Part shown: piece after piece, positions 15,211 through 24,383 of the stretch
How the letters are laid out: the number at the start of each line of letters is the position of its first letter
Position numbering within the stretch: position 1 is the stretch's first letter
Source: SCGC-AG-212-J23 sp035762345
Lineage (GTDB): Bacteria; Pseudomonadota; Gammaproteobacteria; Burkholderiales; SG8-39
Reading direction: 5' to 3'
NCBI GenBank assembly: GCA_035762345.1
Contig: DASTPE010000048.1
Location: 49,630 to 113,629 of the forward strand
Length of the DNA: 64,000 bases
The notes under the pieces: generated by a model
The model's input: the letters and a program-made list of their open reading frames with translations, nothing else
What the model was told of the DNA's origin: nothing
Database searches by the model: none
Position numbers and translations under genes: made by a program

Positions 15211-17850
15211 ATGGAGCAATTCGCCAAAGAAACGCTGCCCATCTCGCTCGAAGAAGAGATGCGGCGCTCCTACCTCGATTACGCCATGAGCGTGATCGTG
15301 GGGCGGGCTCTGCCCGATGTGCGCGACGGCCTGAAGCCCGTCCACCGGCGAGTACTGTACGCGATGCACGAGGCGAACAACGTCTGGAACCGACCCTATG
15401 TGAAGTGCGCGCGGATCGTTGGCGACGTGCTCGGGAAGTACCATCCGCACGGCGATTCCGCCACCTACGAAGCGCTGGTGCGCATGGCGCAGGACTTCTC
15501 GATGCGCTACACGCTGATCGACGGCCAGGGTAATTTCGGCTCGGTCGACGGCGATGCGGCCGCGGCGTACCGCTATACCGAGTGCCGGCTCGAAAAGATT
15601 TCAGCCGAGCTGCTCGCCGACATCGGGGCCGAAACCGTCGACTTCTCTCCGAACTACGACGGCAAGGAGCTCGAGCCAGCCGTGTTGCCAACGCGCATGC
15701 CTAATCTCCTGGTGAACGGCTCCTCTGGCATCGCGGTCGGCATGGCGACCAATATCCCGCCGCACAACCTGGGCGAAGTCGTGGACGCCTGCCTGCACCT
15801 GCTCATGCAGCCGCATTGCGCGATCGAGGAGCTCATCAAGCTCATGCCGGCGCCCGATTTCCCGACCTCGGGGATCATGTACGGCCTCGCGGGCGTGCAC
15901 GAGGCCTACCGTACCGGCCGCGGGCGCGCGGTGATGCGCGCGCGCACCCACTTCGAGGACGTCGGCAAGGGCGAGCGCCAGGCGATCGTCATCGACGAGC
16001 TGCCCTACCAGGTGAACAAGCGCGTGCTCCTCGAGAAGATCGCCGAGATGGTGAACGAAAAGCGCCTCGAGGGCATCGCGGACATCCGCGACGAGTCCGA
16101 CAAATCGGGCATGCGGGCGGTCCTCGAACTCAAGCGCGGCGAGCGGCCCGAGGTAGTGCTCAACAACCTCTACAAGACAACGCAGCTGCAGGACAGCTTT
16201 CACATGAACATGGTGGCGCTGGTCGATGGCCAGCCGCGCCTGCTCAATCTCAAGGAGCTGCTCGAGGCCTTCATTGCGCACCGCCGCGAGGTCGTCACGC
16301 GGCGAACGGTGTACGAGCTGCGCCAGGCGCGCGCGCGGGGCCACGTGCTGGAGGGACTTGCAGTCGCGCTGTCCAACGTCGACCCGGTGATCGAGCTCAT
16401 CAAGAAAGCGCCGAGCCCGGCGGATGCCAAGCGCGGGCTCATGGAGCGCGCATGGGGTTCGGAGCTGGTGAAAAACCTGGTCGCAAAGGTCGCCGCGGCG
16501 CAGTTTCGCCCCGAGGGGCTTTCACAAGACTTTGGTTTGAAGGAAGAAGGCTATCGACTGTCCGAGGAGCAGGCACAGGCAATCCTCGAACTGCGGCTGC
16601 AGCGCCTCACAGCGCTCGAACAGGACAAGATCCGCGAGGAATACCGCGAAGTAATCGCGGCAATCACCGATCTGCTGGACATCCTGGCGAAGCCCGCGCG
16701 CATCACGAAGATCATCGACGGCGAGCTGCGCAAGCTGAAAGAGGAGTTTGCCGACAAGCGCAGAAGCGAGATCGTCACGGTTGCCGAGGACATCTCGATC
16801 GAGGATCTGATCGCCCCGCAGGACATGGTCGTCACTTTTTCGCACGGCGGCTATGTGAAGTCGCAGCCGCTCGCCGACTACCGGGCGCAGCGCCGCGGCG
16901 GGCGGGGTCGCATGGCGACTTCCATGAAGGAGGACGACTTCATCGAGCGCCTGTTCGTCGCGCACTCGCACGATTACCTGCTCTGCTTCTCCAATCGCGG
17001 GCGGCTCTACTGGCTCAAGGTCTACGAGGTCCCGGTGGGCAGCCGCGCAAGCCGCGGCAAGCCGACCGTCAACATGTTCCCGCTCGAGGAGGGCGAGAAA
17101 ATCACCGCGGTGGTGCCGGTAAAGGAGTTCGACGAGAACCACTATGTGTTCATGGCTACCGCGCACGGCACGGTGAAGAAGACTCCGCTCGCCGAGTTCT
17201 CGCGCCCGCGGCCGAGCGGCATCATCGCGGTCGGTCTGGAACAGGGCGACTACTTGGTCGGCTGCGTCCTCACCGACGGCGGCTACGACGTGATGCTGTT
17301 CTCCTCCGAGGGCAAGTCAGTCCGCTTCCCGGAAAGCGACGTGCGGCCGATGGGCCGCCAGGCGACCGGCGTGCGCGGCATGCGCCTCGGCGAGGGCCAG
17401 CGCGTCGTGTGCATGCTCGCCGCCAAGGACGATTCGCGCTCGGTCCTCACTGCCACCGCGAACGGCTACGGCAAGCGCACCGCCATCGCCGACTACCCGC
17501 GCCATGGGCGCGGCGGCCAGGGCGTGATTGCGATCCAGGTGTCCGAGCGCAACGGTGCGCTGATCGGCGCCGTGCTGGTGGACGAGCAGGATCAAGTCAT
17601 GCTGATTTCCACCGGCGGTGTGCTCATCCGCACCGCGGTGTCCCAAATCCGCGAGATGGGCCGCTCGACCCAGGGAGTCACCTTGATCTCGCTCGACGCG
17701 GGCGAGAAGCTCGCCGGCATGGAGCGCATCGAGGAACGCGACCTCGGCAACGGCAACGGCGGTAATGGGGGAAATGAGGGCGAAAGCGGGAACGGCGAAG
17801 GTGGGGAACAGATACCGCCTCCCGAAGCTCCTCCACCCACAGTTCACTGA
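15211..17850 (+). CDS. gyrA: DNA gyrase subunit A
   Basis: This protein of about 879 aa is the breakage-reunion subunit of gyrase. The N-terminus MEQFAKETLPISLEEEMRRS fixes the start at 15211; an upstream ATG at 15187 adds eight unlikely residues. The catalytic Tyr lies in AAAYRYTECRLE. The quinolone-determining region reads GKYHPHGDSATYEALVRMAQ, with Ser at the E. coli 83 position and Glu instead of Asp at 87. The C-terminal pinwheel has the GyrA box QRRGGRG. The C-terminus ends in a Gly/Asn/Glu-rich tail. A TAAAAT-type -10 hexamer lies just upstream (about 15190). It is the first gene of a long plus-strand block; its stop overlaps serC. Confidence 0.98.
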   Translation: MEQFAKETLPISLEEEMRRSYLDYAMSVIVGRALPDVRDGLKPVHRRVLYAMHEANNVWNRPYVKCARIVGDVLGKYHPHGDSATYEALVRMAQDFSMRYTLIDGQGNFGSVDGDAAAAYRYTECRLEKISAELLADIGAETVDFSPNYDGKELEPAVLPTRMPNLLVNGSSGIAVGMATNIPPHNLGEVVDACLHLLMQPHCAIEELIKLMPAPDFPTSGIMYGLAGVHEAYRTGRGRAVMRARTHFEDVGKGERQAIVIDELPYQVNKRVLLEKIAEMVNEKRLEGIADIRDESDKSGMRAVLELKRGERPEVVLNNLYKTTQLQDSFHMNMVALVDGQPRLLNLKELLEAFIAHRREVVTRRTVYELRQARARGHVLEGLAVALSNVDPVIELIKKAPSPADAKRGLMERAWGSELVKNLVAKVAAAQFRPEGLSQDFGLKEEGYRLSEEQAQAILELRLQRLTALEQDKIREEYREVIAAITDLLDILAKPARITKIIDGELRKLKEEFADKRRSEIVTVAEDISIEDLIAPQDMVVTFSHGGYVKSQPLADYRAQRRGGRGRMATSMKEDDFIERLFVAHSHDYLLCFSNRGRLYWLKVYEVPVGSRASRGKPTVNMFPLEEGEKITAVVPVKEFDENHYVFMATAHGTVKKTPLAEFSRPRPSGIIAVGLEQGDYLVGCVLTDGGYDVMLFSSEGKSVRFPESDVRPMGRQATGVRGMRLGEGQRVVCMLAAKDDSRSVLTATANGYGKRTAIADYPRHGRGGQGVIAIQVSERNGALIGAVLVDEQDQVMLISTGGVLIRTAVSQIREMGRSTQGVTLISLDAGEKLAGMERIEERDLGNGNGGNGGNEGESGNGEGGEQIPPPEAPPPTVH

Positions 17851-18926
17851 TGTCCCGCATATTCAATTTCAGCGCGGGGCCCGCGATGCTCCCCGCGGAG
17901 GTCCTCGCTCGCGCCGGCGACGAGATGCTCGACTGGCGCGCGAGCGGCATGTCGGTGATGGAAATGAGCCACCGCGGCCCGGAATTCGTTTCCATCGCCG
18001 CCGAAGCGGAAGCCGACCTGCGCGCGCTGCTCGCGATCCCGGCAAACTACAAGGTCCTCTTCCTCCAGGGCGGGGCGACGCTGCAATTCGCGCAAGTGCC
18101 GATGAACTTGCTGCGCGGCAAGGGCAAGGCCGACTACGTGCTGACCGGCGAATGGTCGAAAAAGGCGGTCAAGGAGGCGAAGAACTACTGCGACGTGGCG
18201 ATCGCGGCGAGCTCCGAGGACCGAAATTTCATGGTTGCCCCAAAGCAATTTTCGGTAAGAAAAGAGACCGCCTACGTCCACTACTGCTCGAACGAGACCA
18301 TCGGGGGAGTCGAGTATCACTCCGTTCCCTACCAGGGAGAAATCCCGCTGGTCGCCGATGCATCCTCGCACTTCCTGTCGCGACCGATCGAAGTCCCTAA
18401 GTTCGGGCTGATTTACGCCGGAGCACAGAAGAACGCCGGCCCCGCGGGGCTCACGATCGTGATCGTGCGCGACGACCTGATCGGCCAGGCGGCGAAAGGC
18501 ACGCCGAGCGTCATGGATTACAAGCTGCAGGCCGAAGCCGATTCGATGCTCAACACGCCTGCGACGTTTTCGCTGTACATCGCTGGGCTCGTCTTCAAGT
18601 GGCTGAAGCAGCAGGGCGGTTTGGTCTCTATTGAGAAGAGGAACGTTGAGAAGGCGAGGCTGCTGTACGAATACCTCGATTCAAGCGAGTTCTTCCACAA
18701 CCCCGTGGCCAAGGAAGACCGCTCGCGCATGAACGTGCCGTTCACTTTGAAAGACAAAGCGCTGGACCAGCCCTTCCTCAAAGGCGCGGCCGAGCGCGGT
18801 CTCATTCAGCTCAAAGGTCACCGCTCGGTCGGGGGGATGCGCGCGTCCATCTACAACGCCATGCCCCTAGAGGGCGTGCGGCGTCTCGTGGAGTACATGC
18901 GCGAGTTTGAGCAGAAGCATGGCTAA
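17850..18926 (+). CDS. serC: phosphoserine aminotransferase
   Basis: This 358-aa class-V PLP aminotransferase has the N-terminal RIFNFSAGPAMLPAEVL, substrate site MSHRGPEF, FLQGGATLQF, and the PLP lysine in YAGAQKNAGPAG. It converts 3-phosphohydroxypyruvate to phosphoserine and also acts in pyridoxine synthesis. The gene overlaps gyrA by one base (TGATG). The gyrA-serC-pheA order is a betaproteobacterial hallmark. The length matches the family. Confidence 0.97.
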   Translation: MSRIFNFSAGPAMLPAEVLARAGDEMLDWRASGMSVMEMSHRGPEFVSIAAEAEADLRALLAIPANYKVLFLQGGATLQFAQVPMNLLRGKGKADYVLTGEWSKKAVKEAKNYCDVAIAASSEDRNFMVAPKQFSVRKETAYVHYCSNETIGGVEYHSVPYQGEIPLVADASSHFLSRPIEVPKFGLIYAGAQKNAGPAGLTIVIVRDDLIGQAAKGTPSVMDYKLQAEADSMLNTPATFSLYIAGLVFKWLKQQGGLVSIEKRNVEKARLLYEYLDSSEFFHNPVAKEDRSRMNVPFTLKDKALDQPFLKGAAERGLIQLKGHRSVGGMRASIYNAMPLEGVRRLVEYMREFEQKHG

Positions 18927-20109
18927 AGGCCGCGCGAAAAGATGCGAGATCCTGGTGATCAATCAGATCGCGCAGGTGGGGCTCAAACGTTTTCCAGCGG
19001 ATAAGTACGCGGTGGTGAAGGAGTCGAAGGATCCGGAAGCAATCCTCGTGCGCTCGCAGGACCTGCACAAGTTCGGGTTCGGCCCGTCACTGCGCGCGGT
19101 CGGCCGCGCGGGCGCCGGCACGAACAACATCCCGGTCGCTGCGCTTTCCAAGCGCGGCGTGCCCGTGTTCAACGCGCCGGGCGCGAACGCCAACGCGGTC
19201 AAGGAGCTGGTGCTCGCCGGCATGCTGATCGCGGCGCGGAACCTCGCGCCGGCGCTCGAATTCGCAAGAAGTCTTCCCGAGGATGATCTGGAACAGCGCG
19301 TCGAAGGCGGGAAGACGCAGTTCGCCGGCGTAGAGCTGCCGGGGCATACGCTCGGCGTCATCGGCCTCGGCAAGGTCGGCAGCCTGGTCGCCGACGCGGC
19401 GATTCGCCTCGGCATGAACGTGCACGGTTACGATCCGCACATCACCGTCGAAGCCGCGTGGAGCCTGCCTTCGCAAGTCCGGCGCGCGCCTTCGATCGAG
19501 GAACTGGTGCGCGCCAGCCATTTCGTTACGCTGCACGTCCCGCTGGGCGAAAAGACGCGCCACCTTGTCAATGCCCGCATGCTCGAGAACTTCCGCTCCG
19601 GCGCGGTGCTGCTGAACTTCTCGCGCGAAGGGGTGGTCGAGGAGCAGGCCGTATCCAAAGCTCTTTCGGCCGGCAAGCTGAAATGGTATGTGACCGACTT
19701 CCCGAGCGCAGGCCTCGTCCGGCATGCGGGCGTGATCGCGCTGCCGCACCTCGGCGCCTCGACGCGCGAGGCAGAAGACAACTGCGCCATCATGGTCGCC
19801 GACCAGGTGCGCGAGTACCTCGAGCACGGCACCCTGCAGAATGCGGTCAACTTTCCCGACGCCGCCATGGCGCGCGAGGCGCCCTATCGCCTCGCGATCG
19901 CCAACGCCAACGTGCCGGACATGCTCGGGCGCATCTCGCACGCGCTTGGGCGGCGCAAGATCAACATCCATAACATGCTGAACAAGTCGAAGGGCGAGAT
20001 GGCCTACACGCTGGTCGACGCCGACAGTCCGGTGCCGGCCGAGGCGCTGAAAGAGCTATCGGGCCTGACTGGCGTGCTCGCGGTACGTTATCTTCCTGTG
20101 AATGGCTGA
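18919..20109 (+). CDS. serA: D-3-phosphoglycerate dehydrogenase-like protein with ACT domain
   Basis: This protein of about 396 aa starts at the ATG at 18919, overlapping serC by eight bases. It has a D-2-hydroxyacid dehydrogenase fold: VGRAGAGTNNIP, ANANAVKELVL, the NAD site LGVIGLGKVGSLVA, the substrate Arg in NFSREGVV and the catalytic His in LPHLGAST. The position of the catalytic Glu of E. coli SerA falls in a YVTDFPSAG segment with no Glu. This segment is typical of a distinct subfamily also found in Firmicutes. A C-terminal ACT-like domain (about residues 325-396) suggests serine feedback. Context between serC and pheA supports serine synthesis. Confidence 0.85.
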   Translation: MAKGRAKRCEILVINQIAQVGLKRFPADKYAVVKESKDPEAILVRSQDLHKFGFGPSLRAVGRAGAGTNNIPVAALSKRGVPVFNAPGANANAVKELVLAGMLIAARNLAPALEFARSLPEDDLEQRVEGGKTQFAGVELPGHTLGVIGLGKVGSLVADAAIRLGMNVHGYDPHITVEAAWSLPSQVRRAPSIEELVRASHFVTLHVPLGEKTRHLVNARMLENFRSGAVLLNFSREGVVEEQAVSKALSAGKLKWYVTDFPSAGLVRHAGVIALPHLGASTREAEDNCAIMVADQVREYLEHGTLQNAVNFPDAAMAREAPYRLAIANANVPDMLGRISHALGRRKINIHNMLNKSKGEMAYTLVDADSPVPAEALKELSGLTGVLAVRYLPVNG

Positions 20110-21172
20110 CGAAATCGAAAAGCTGCGCAAGGAGATCGACGCGCTGGACGAGGAACTCGCCGCGCTCGTCCAGCGACGGGCGAGCCTGGCGCAGAAGATC
20201 GGCGCGCTGAAGGGCGGCGCGCCCTCCTACCGGCCGGAGCGCGAGAGCGAGATTCTGCAGAGGGTCAGCAAGGTCCGCGGCCCGCTCGCCGGCGAGCGGG
20301 TGACCGCGGTGTTCCGCGAGATTATCTCGGCCTGCCGCGGCCTCGAGGAGTTGATCCGCGTGTCCTACCTCGGCCCCGAAGGCACGTTCAGCGAGCAGGC
20401 GGCGCGCAAGCATTTCGGGCGCGCCGTCGAGGCGCTGCCCGCCGCGTCGGTGGACGAGGCGTTCCGGCGCTGCGAGTCCGGGGCTGCGCAGTTCACCGTG
20501 GTGCCAGTGGAGAACTCTACCGAAGGCGCGGTCGGGCGGACGCTCGACCTGCTGCTCGCGACGCCGCTTCGCATCTGCGGCGAGATCGAGCTCAGAGTGC
20601 ACCAGAACCTCATGTCGCGTGCCGAGAAGATTTCCTCCGTGAAAAGAATCTATTCCCATGCCCAATCGCTGGCGCAGTGCAACGGCTGGCTGAGCCAGAA
20701 TCTTCCCGGGGTCGAGCGGGTGCCGGTGGTCTCGAACGCCGAAGCAGCGCGGCGCGCCGCCGACGAGGCGAGCGCAGCGGCGATCGCGGGCGAGGCCGCC
20801 GCTGAGCGTTATCAGCTCGCGCTGCTCGCGCGCTCGATCGAGGACGACCCGAACAACACCACGCGCTTCCTTGTGCTCGGCAACCTCGAGCCGGGCCCGA
20901 CCGGCAAGGACCGCACCTCGCTTGTCATGTCGGCCGAGAACAAGCCGGGGGCGGTGCATGCGCTGCTCACTCCGCTCGCGCAGCACCGCGTCAGCATGAC
21001 GCGCATCGAATCGCGTCCCGCGCGTGCGCGATCTGCGCTGTGGGAATACGTATTCTTCATCGACGTCGAAGGCCACCAGAAGGACGAGCCGGTGGCCCGG
21101 GCGCTCGGCGAACTGAAGCGGCTCGCGCCGTATCTCAAGGTCCTGGGGTCGTACCCGGCGGCCGCAAACTGA
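20102..21172 (+). CDS. pheA: bifunctional chorismate mutase / prephenate dehydratase (P-protein)
   Basis: This 356-aa protein has an N-terminal AroQ chorismate mutase (EIEKLRKEIDALDEELAALV, with KIGALKG) over about 90 residues. The prephenate dehydratase domain follows (VSYLGPEGTFSEQAARKHFG, VPVENSTEGAVGRTLDLL, and NTTRFLVLG with the TRF catalytic motif). A C-terminal ACT domain (SLVMSAENKPGAVHALL, and MTRIESRPAR resembling the ESRP motif) gives phenylalanine feedback inhibition. It makes phenylpyruvate from chorismate. It overlaps the preceding gene by eight bases. Confidence 0.97.
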   Translation: MADEIEKLRKEIDALDEELAALVQRRASLAQKIGALKGGAPSYRPERESEILQRVSKVRGPLAGERVTAVFREIISACRGLEELIRVSYLGPEGTFSEQAARKHFGRAVEALPAASVDEAFRRCESGAAQFTVVPVENSTEGAVGRTLDLLLATPLRICGEIELRVHQNLMSRAEKISSVKRIYSHAQSLAQCNGWLSQNLPGVERVPVVSNAEAARRAADEASAAAIAGEAAAERYQLALLARSIEDDPNNTTRFLVLGNLEPGPTGKDRTSLVMSAENKPGAVHALLTPLAQHRVSMTRIESRPARARSALWEYVFFIDVEGHQKDEPVARALGELKRLAPYLKVLGSYPAAAN

Positions 21173-21187
21173 CAGGGTGGCGTTTTC

Positions 21188-22297
21188 ATGCTGATGGATC
21201 TCTGCGAACTCTCGCCTTCGTACGTGCGCTCGATCGCGCCGTACCAGCCCGGCAAGCCGATCTCCGAGCTGGCGCGGGAGATGGGCCTCGATGAGCGCTC
21301 GATCGTAAAGCTCGCGTCCAACGAGAACCCGCGCGGCATCGGCCCGCGCACGCGCGCCGCGATCGAAGCGTCGATCGCCGAGATCGCCCGCTATCCGGAC
21401 GGCAACGGCTTCGAGTTGAAGCAGGCGCTCGCGCGGCGCTACGCCGTCGACATGAGCTCGATCGTGCTTGGTAACGGCTCGAACGACGTGCTCGAGCTGG
21501 TCGCGCTCGCCTTCCTCGGTCCGGGCCGCGCCGCGGTGTTCTCGCAGCACTGCTTCGCGGTGTATCCGCTCGCGACCCAGGCGCGCGGCGCGCGCTCGAT
21601 CGTCGTCCCGGCGAAGGACTACGGCCACCATCTGGCGGCGATCGCCAAAGCGATTGACGATGAGACTTATGTCGCCTGGATCGCGAATCCGAATAATCCG
21701 ACTGGCACCTTCGCCCGCTACGAGGAGATCGAGGCGTTCCTCAAGCGGGTCCCGGAGCGCGTGCTGATGGTGCTCGACGAGGCGTACAACGAGTACCTGG
21801 CGCCCGAGTTGCGCGGCGACACCGTCAAGCTCATCAAGCGCCATCCGAACCTCATCGTCACGCGCACGTTCTCCAAGGCGTACGGTCTCGCCGGGCTGCG
21901 CGTGGGCTACGCGCTCGCGCACGCCTCGGTGGCCGACGTGATGAACCGCGTGCGCCAGCCGTTCAATGTGAACAGCGTCGCGCTCGCCGCGGCGGTCGCC
22001 GCGCTCGACGACATGGAGTTCGTCGCGCGCAGCTATGCCGAGAATCTGCAAGGCATGCGCCAGCTCGAGGAGGGCGCGAAGCGCCTCGGGCTCGACTACA
22101 TTCCCTCATACGCTAACTTCATCACCATCCGCGTAGGCAGGGCCGCGGAGATCTACAAGCGGCTCCTGCGCCGCGGGGTCATCGTGCGTCCGGTCGGCGG
22201 CGGTTACGGTTTGCCCGAGCACCTGCGCGTCACGATCGGCACCGCTCAGGAGAACGAGCGTTTCCTCGGGGCGCTCGCTGCTTCCCTGAAGGAATGA
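21188..22297 (+). CDS. hisC: histidinol-phosphate / aromatic aminotransferase
   Basis: This 369-aa class I/II PLP aminotransferase has KLASNENPRGIGP at the substrate site, YPDGNGFELK, IANPNNPTGT, MVLDEAYNEY and the PLP lysine in RTFSKAYGLAGLRVG. In this aromatic cluster it is the HisC2-type enzyme, expected to aminate phenylpyruvate or hydroxyphenylpyruvate (or act in histidine synthesis). The specificity cannot be settled by motif. ATG at 21188 is preceded by a weak GGGTGG; ATG at 21194 is also possible. It overlaps tyrA by four bases. Confidence 0.94.
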   Translation: MLMDLCELSPSYVRSIAPYQPGKPISELAREMGLDERSIVKLASNENPRGIGPRTRAAIEASIAEIARYPDGNGFELKQALARRYAVDMSSIVLGNGSNDVLELVALAFLGPGRAAVFSQHCFAVYPLATQARGARSIVVPAKDYGHHLAAIAKAIDDETYVAWIANPNNPTGTFARYEEIEAFLKRVPERVLMVLDEAYNEYLAPELRGDTVKLIKRHPNLIVTRTFSKAYGLAGLRVGYALAHASVADVMNRVRQPFNVNSVALAAAVAALDDMEFVARSYAENLQGMRQLEEGAKRLGLDYIPSYANFITIRVGRAAEIYKRLLRRGVIVRPVGGGYGLPEHLRVTIGTAQENERFLGALAASLKE

Positions 22298-23136
22298 GAC
22301 TTGCGGTTATTGGGGTCGGGCTGATCGGCGGCTCCTTTGCGCTCGCCCTCAAGCAAGCGAAACAGGTGTCGCATGTCGTCGGCGTCGGCCGCAACGCCGC
22401 CAACCTCAAGACCGCGCTCGAGCGGGGCATCATCGATTCGATCGCCTCGGATGCAGGCGTCGCCGCGCGCGGCGCCGACCTCGTGCTCGTGGCAACGCCG
22501 GTGGGGCAATTCGGCGATGTATTTAGCGCGCTGCGCGACGCGCGCGCGCTTATCACCGACGGTGGCAGCACGAAGCGCGACGTCATTGCCGCGGCGCGCA
22601 AGGCGCTCGGTCCAGGAATTTCGCGCTTCGTGCCAGCGCACCCGATCGCCGGCGCCGAGAAAAGCGGCGCGGCGGCCGCGAGCGCGGACCTGTTCAAGGA
22701 CAAACGGGTGGTGCTGACGCCGGTCGAAGAGAACTCGCACGATTCCATTTCGAAAGTCGAACAAGCCTGGAAAGCGTGCGGCGCCCGCGTCAACCGCATG
22801 AACGCCGAAGAGCACGACGCGGTACTCGCGACGGTGAGCCACCTGCCGCATCTTCTCGCGTACGCCCTGGTACACGAGGTCGCCGACCGCGACAACTCCC
22901 GAGAGCTCTTCTCCTTCGCCGCGGGCGGCTTCCGCGACTTCACCCGCATCGCCTCCAGCCATCCCGAGATGTGGCGCGACATCTGCGTTGCTAATAGAGA
23001 TAGGCTGTTGGACGAACTTTCCAGGTTTTCCAGCAAGCTCGAGCAGGTGAGGAAGCTGCTCGACAATCCAGGCGAGCTGGAGAAGCTGTTCGCCGAAGCG
23101 CGCGATGCGCGCGACAAATGGATTCGCTCGAGCTGA
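22294..23136 (+). CDS. tyrA: prephenate dehydrogenase
   Basis: This 280-aa protein begins with the NAD-binding motif AVIGVGLIGGSFALALKQ, then has VATPVGQF, TDGGSTKRDV, the prephenate-site RFVPAHPIAGAEKSG, and ATVSHLPHLLAYALV. It converts prephenate to 4-hydroxyphenylpyruvate in tyrosine synthesis. It starts in an ATGA overlap with hisC and ends within aroA (19-base overlap). No chorismate mutase or ACT domain is fused. Confidence 0.95.
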   Translation: MRLAVIGVGLIGGSFALALKQAKQVSHVVGVGRNAANLKTALERGIIDSIASDAGVAARGADLVLVATPVGQFGDVFSALRDARALITDGGSTKRDVIAAARKALGPGISRFVPAHPIAGAEKSGAAAASADLFKDKRVVLTPVEENSHDSISKVEQAWKACGARVNRMNAEEHDAVLATVSHLPHLLAYALVHEVADRDNSRELFSFAAGGFRDFTRIASSHPEMWRDICVANRDRLLDELSRFSSKLEQVRKLLDNPGELEKLFAEARDARDKWIRSS

Positions 23137-24383
23137 AGCCCGCGCGCGGCGCCGCCGGTACGGTGCGGCTCCCGGGCTCGAAAAGCATCTCCAACCGCGT
23201 TCTCCTGCTCGCCGCCCTCGCGCGCGGCGAAACCGAGGTCCTCGGGTTGCTCGACGCCGACGACACGCGCGTCATGCGCGCAGCGCTTTCCCGCCTTGGG
23301 GTTTCATTCAATAACAACACCGTGAAAGGCGTTGCCGGACCATTCCCGGTCAAGAAGGCCGAGCTTTTCCTCGGCAACGCCGGCACGGCGTTCCGCCCCC
23401 TCACCGCCGCGCTCTCGCTGTCCGGCGGTGAATACCGCCTGTACGGCGTGGCGCGCATGCGCGAGCGGCCGGTCGGCGACCTCGTCGAGGCGCTGCGCGC
23501 CATCGGCGCGCGCATCGACTATGCGGGCAAGCAAGGCTTTCCGCCGCTCGTCATCCATCCCGGCGACATTCGCCTGGAACGACCGGTGAAGGTGAAAGGC
23601 GACGTGTCCTCGCAGTTCCTTACAGCGCTGCTGATGGCGCTGCCGCTGGCGGGCCGCGATTCCACGATCGAGGTGCAAGGCGACCTGATTTCCAAGCCCT
23701 ACGTCGAGATCACTCTCAACGTGATGCAGCGTTTCGGCATTTCAGTGAAAAGAGACGCGTGGCGCGCATTCCACGTTCCTGCGCGGCTGTATACGAGCCC
23801 GGGAAAGATCTTCGTCGAAGGCGACGCCTCGTCGGCTTCCTACTTCCTCGCCGCCGGCGCGCTCGGCGGCGGGCCGGTGCGCGTCGAAGGCGTCGGACGG
23901 GGCAGCGTCCAGGGGGATATTCGCTTCACCGAGGTGCTGGAGCGGATGGGCGCGCGTGTCTCCATGGACGAAAACGCGATCGAAGTTTCCGGTGGAAAAC
24001 AACTGCAGCCGATCGACATGGACATGAATCACATCCCCGACGCCGCGATGACTACCGCGGTGCTCGCGCTCTTCGCCGAAGGCCCAAGCACGATCCGCAA
24101 CGTGGCGAGCTGGCGTGTGAAGGAAACCGACCGCTTGGCAGCGATGGCAACGGAGTTGCGCAAGCTGGGTGCAACAATCGAGGAGGGAAAAGATTTCCTC
24201 AAGATCGTCCCGGGAAGATTGCGGCCAGGTGCGTCGGTCGACACTTACGATGATCACCGCATGGCGATGAGCTTCGCCCTCGTGGCGCTCGGCGGAGTCG
24301 CGGTCCGGATCAATGATCCGCAGTGTGTCGCGAAGACGTTCCCCGGTTTCTTTGATGCTTGGAAGAGCATCCTTATCTCATGA
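23118..24383 (+). CDS. aroA: 3-phosphoshikimate 1-carboxyvinyltransferase (EPSP synthase)
   Basis: This 421-aa EPSP synthase has LPGSKSISNRVLLLAALA at the PEP/shikimate site, LFLGNAGTAFRPLTAALSL, MRERPVGDLVEALR, GDVSSQFLTALLMALPLA, and RVKETDRLAAMATELRK, with the C-terminal DDHRMAMSFAL. These are all class I signatures; the LGNAGTAxRPL loop is the glyphosate-sensitive form. It catalyses the penultimate step to chorismate. It overlaps tyrA and cmk. Confidence 0.97.
   Translation: MDSLELKPARGAAGTVRLPGSKSISNRVLLLAALARGETEVLGLLDADDTRVMRAALSRLGVSFNNNTVKGVAGPFPVKKAELFLGNAGTAFRPLTAALSLSGGEYRLYGVARMRERPVGDLVEALRAIGARIDYAGKQGFPPLVIHPGDIRLERPVKVKGDVSSQFLTALLMALPLAGRDSTIEVQGDLISKPYVEITLNVMQRFGISVKRDAWRAFHVPARLYTSPGKIFVEGDASSASYFLAAGALGGGPVRVEGVGRGSVQGDIRFTEVLERMGARVSMDENAIEVSGGKQLQPIDMDMNHIPDAAMTTAVLALFAEGPSTIRNVASWRVKETDRLAAMATELRKLGATIEEGKDFLKIVPGRLRPGASVDTYDDHRMAMSFALVALGGVAVRINDPQCVAKTFPGFFDAWKSILIS

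Noticed and set aside
15816..17765. 649-codon plus-strand frame within gyrA
   Set aside because: It is an out-of-frame shadow with Arg/Ala/Gly-rich composition; gyrA is unambiguous.
19961..22051. 696-codon minus-strand frame across pheA and hisC
   Set aside because: It is an antisense shadow of two certain genes in GC-rich DNA, with no recognisable motif or ribosome-binding site.
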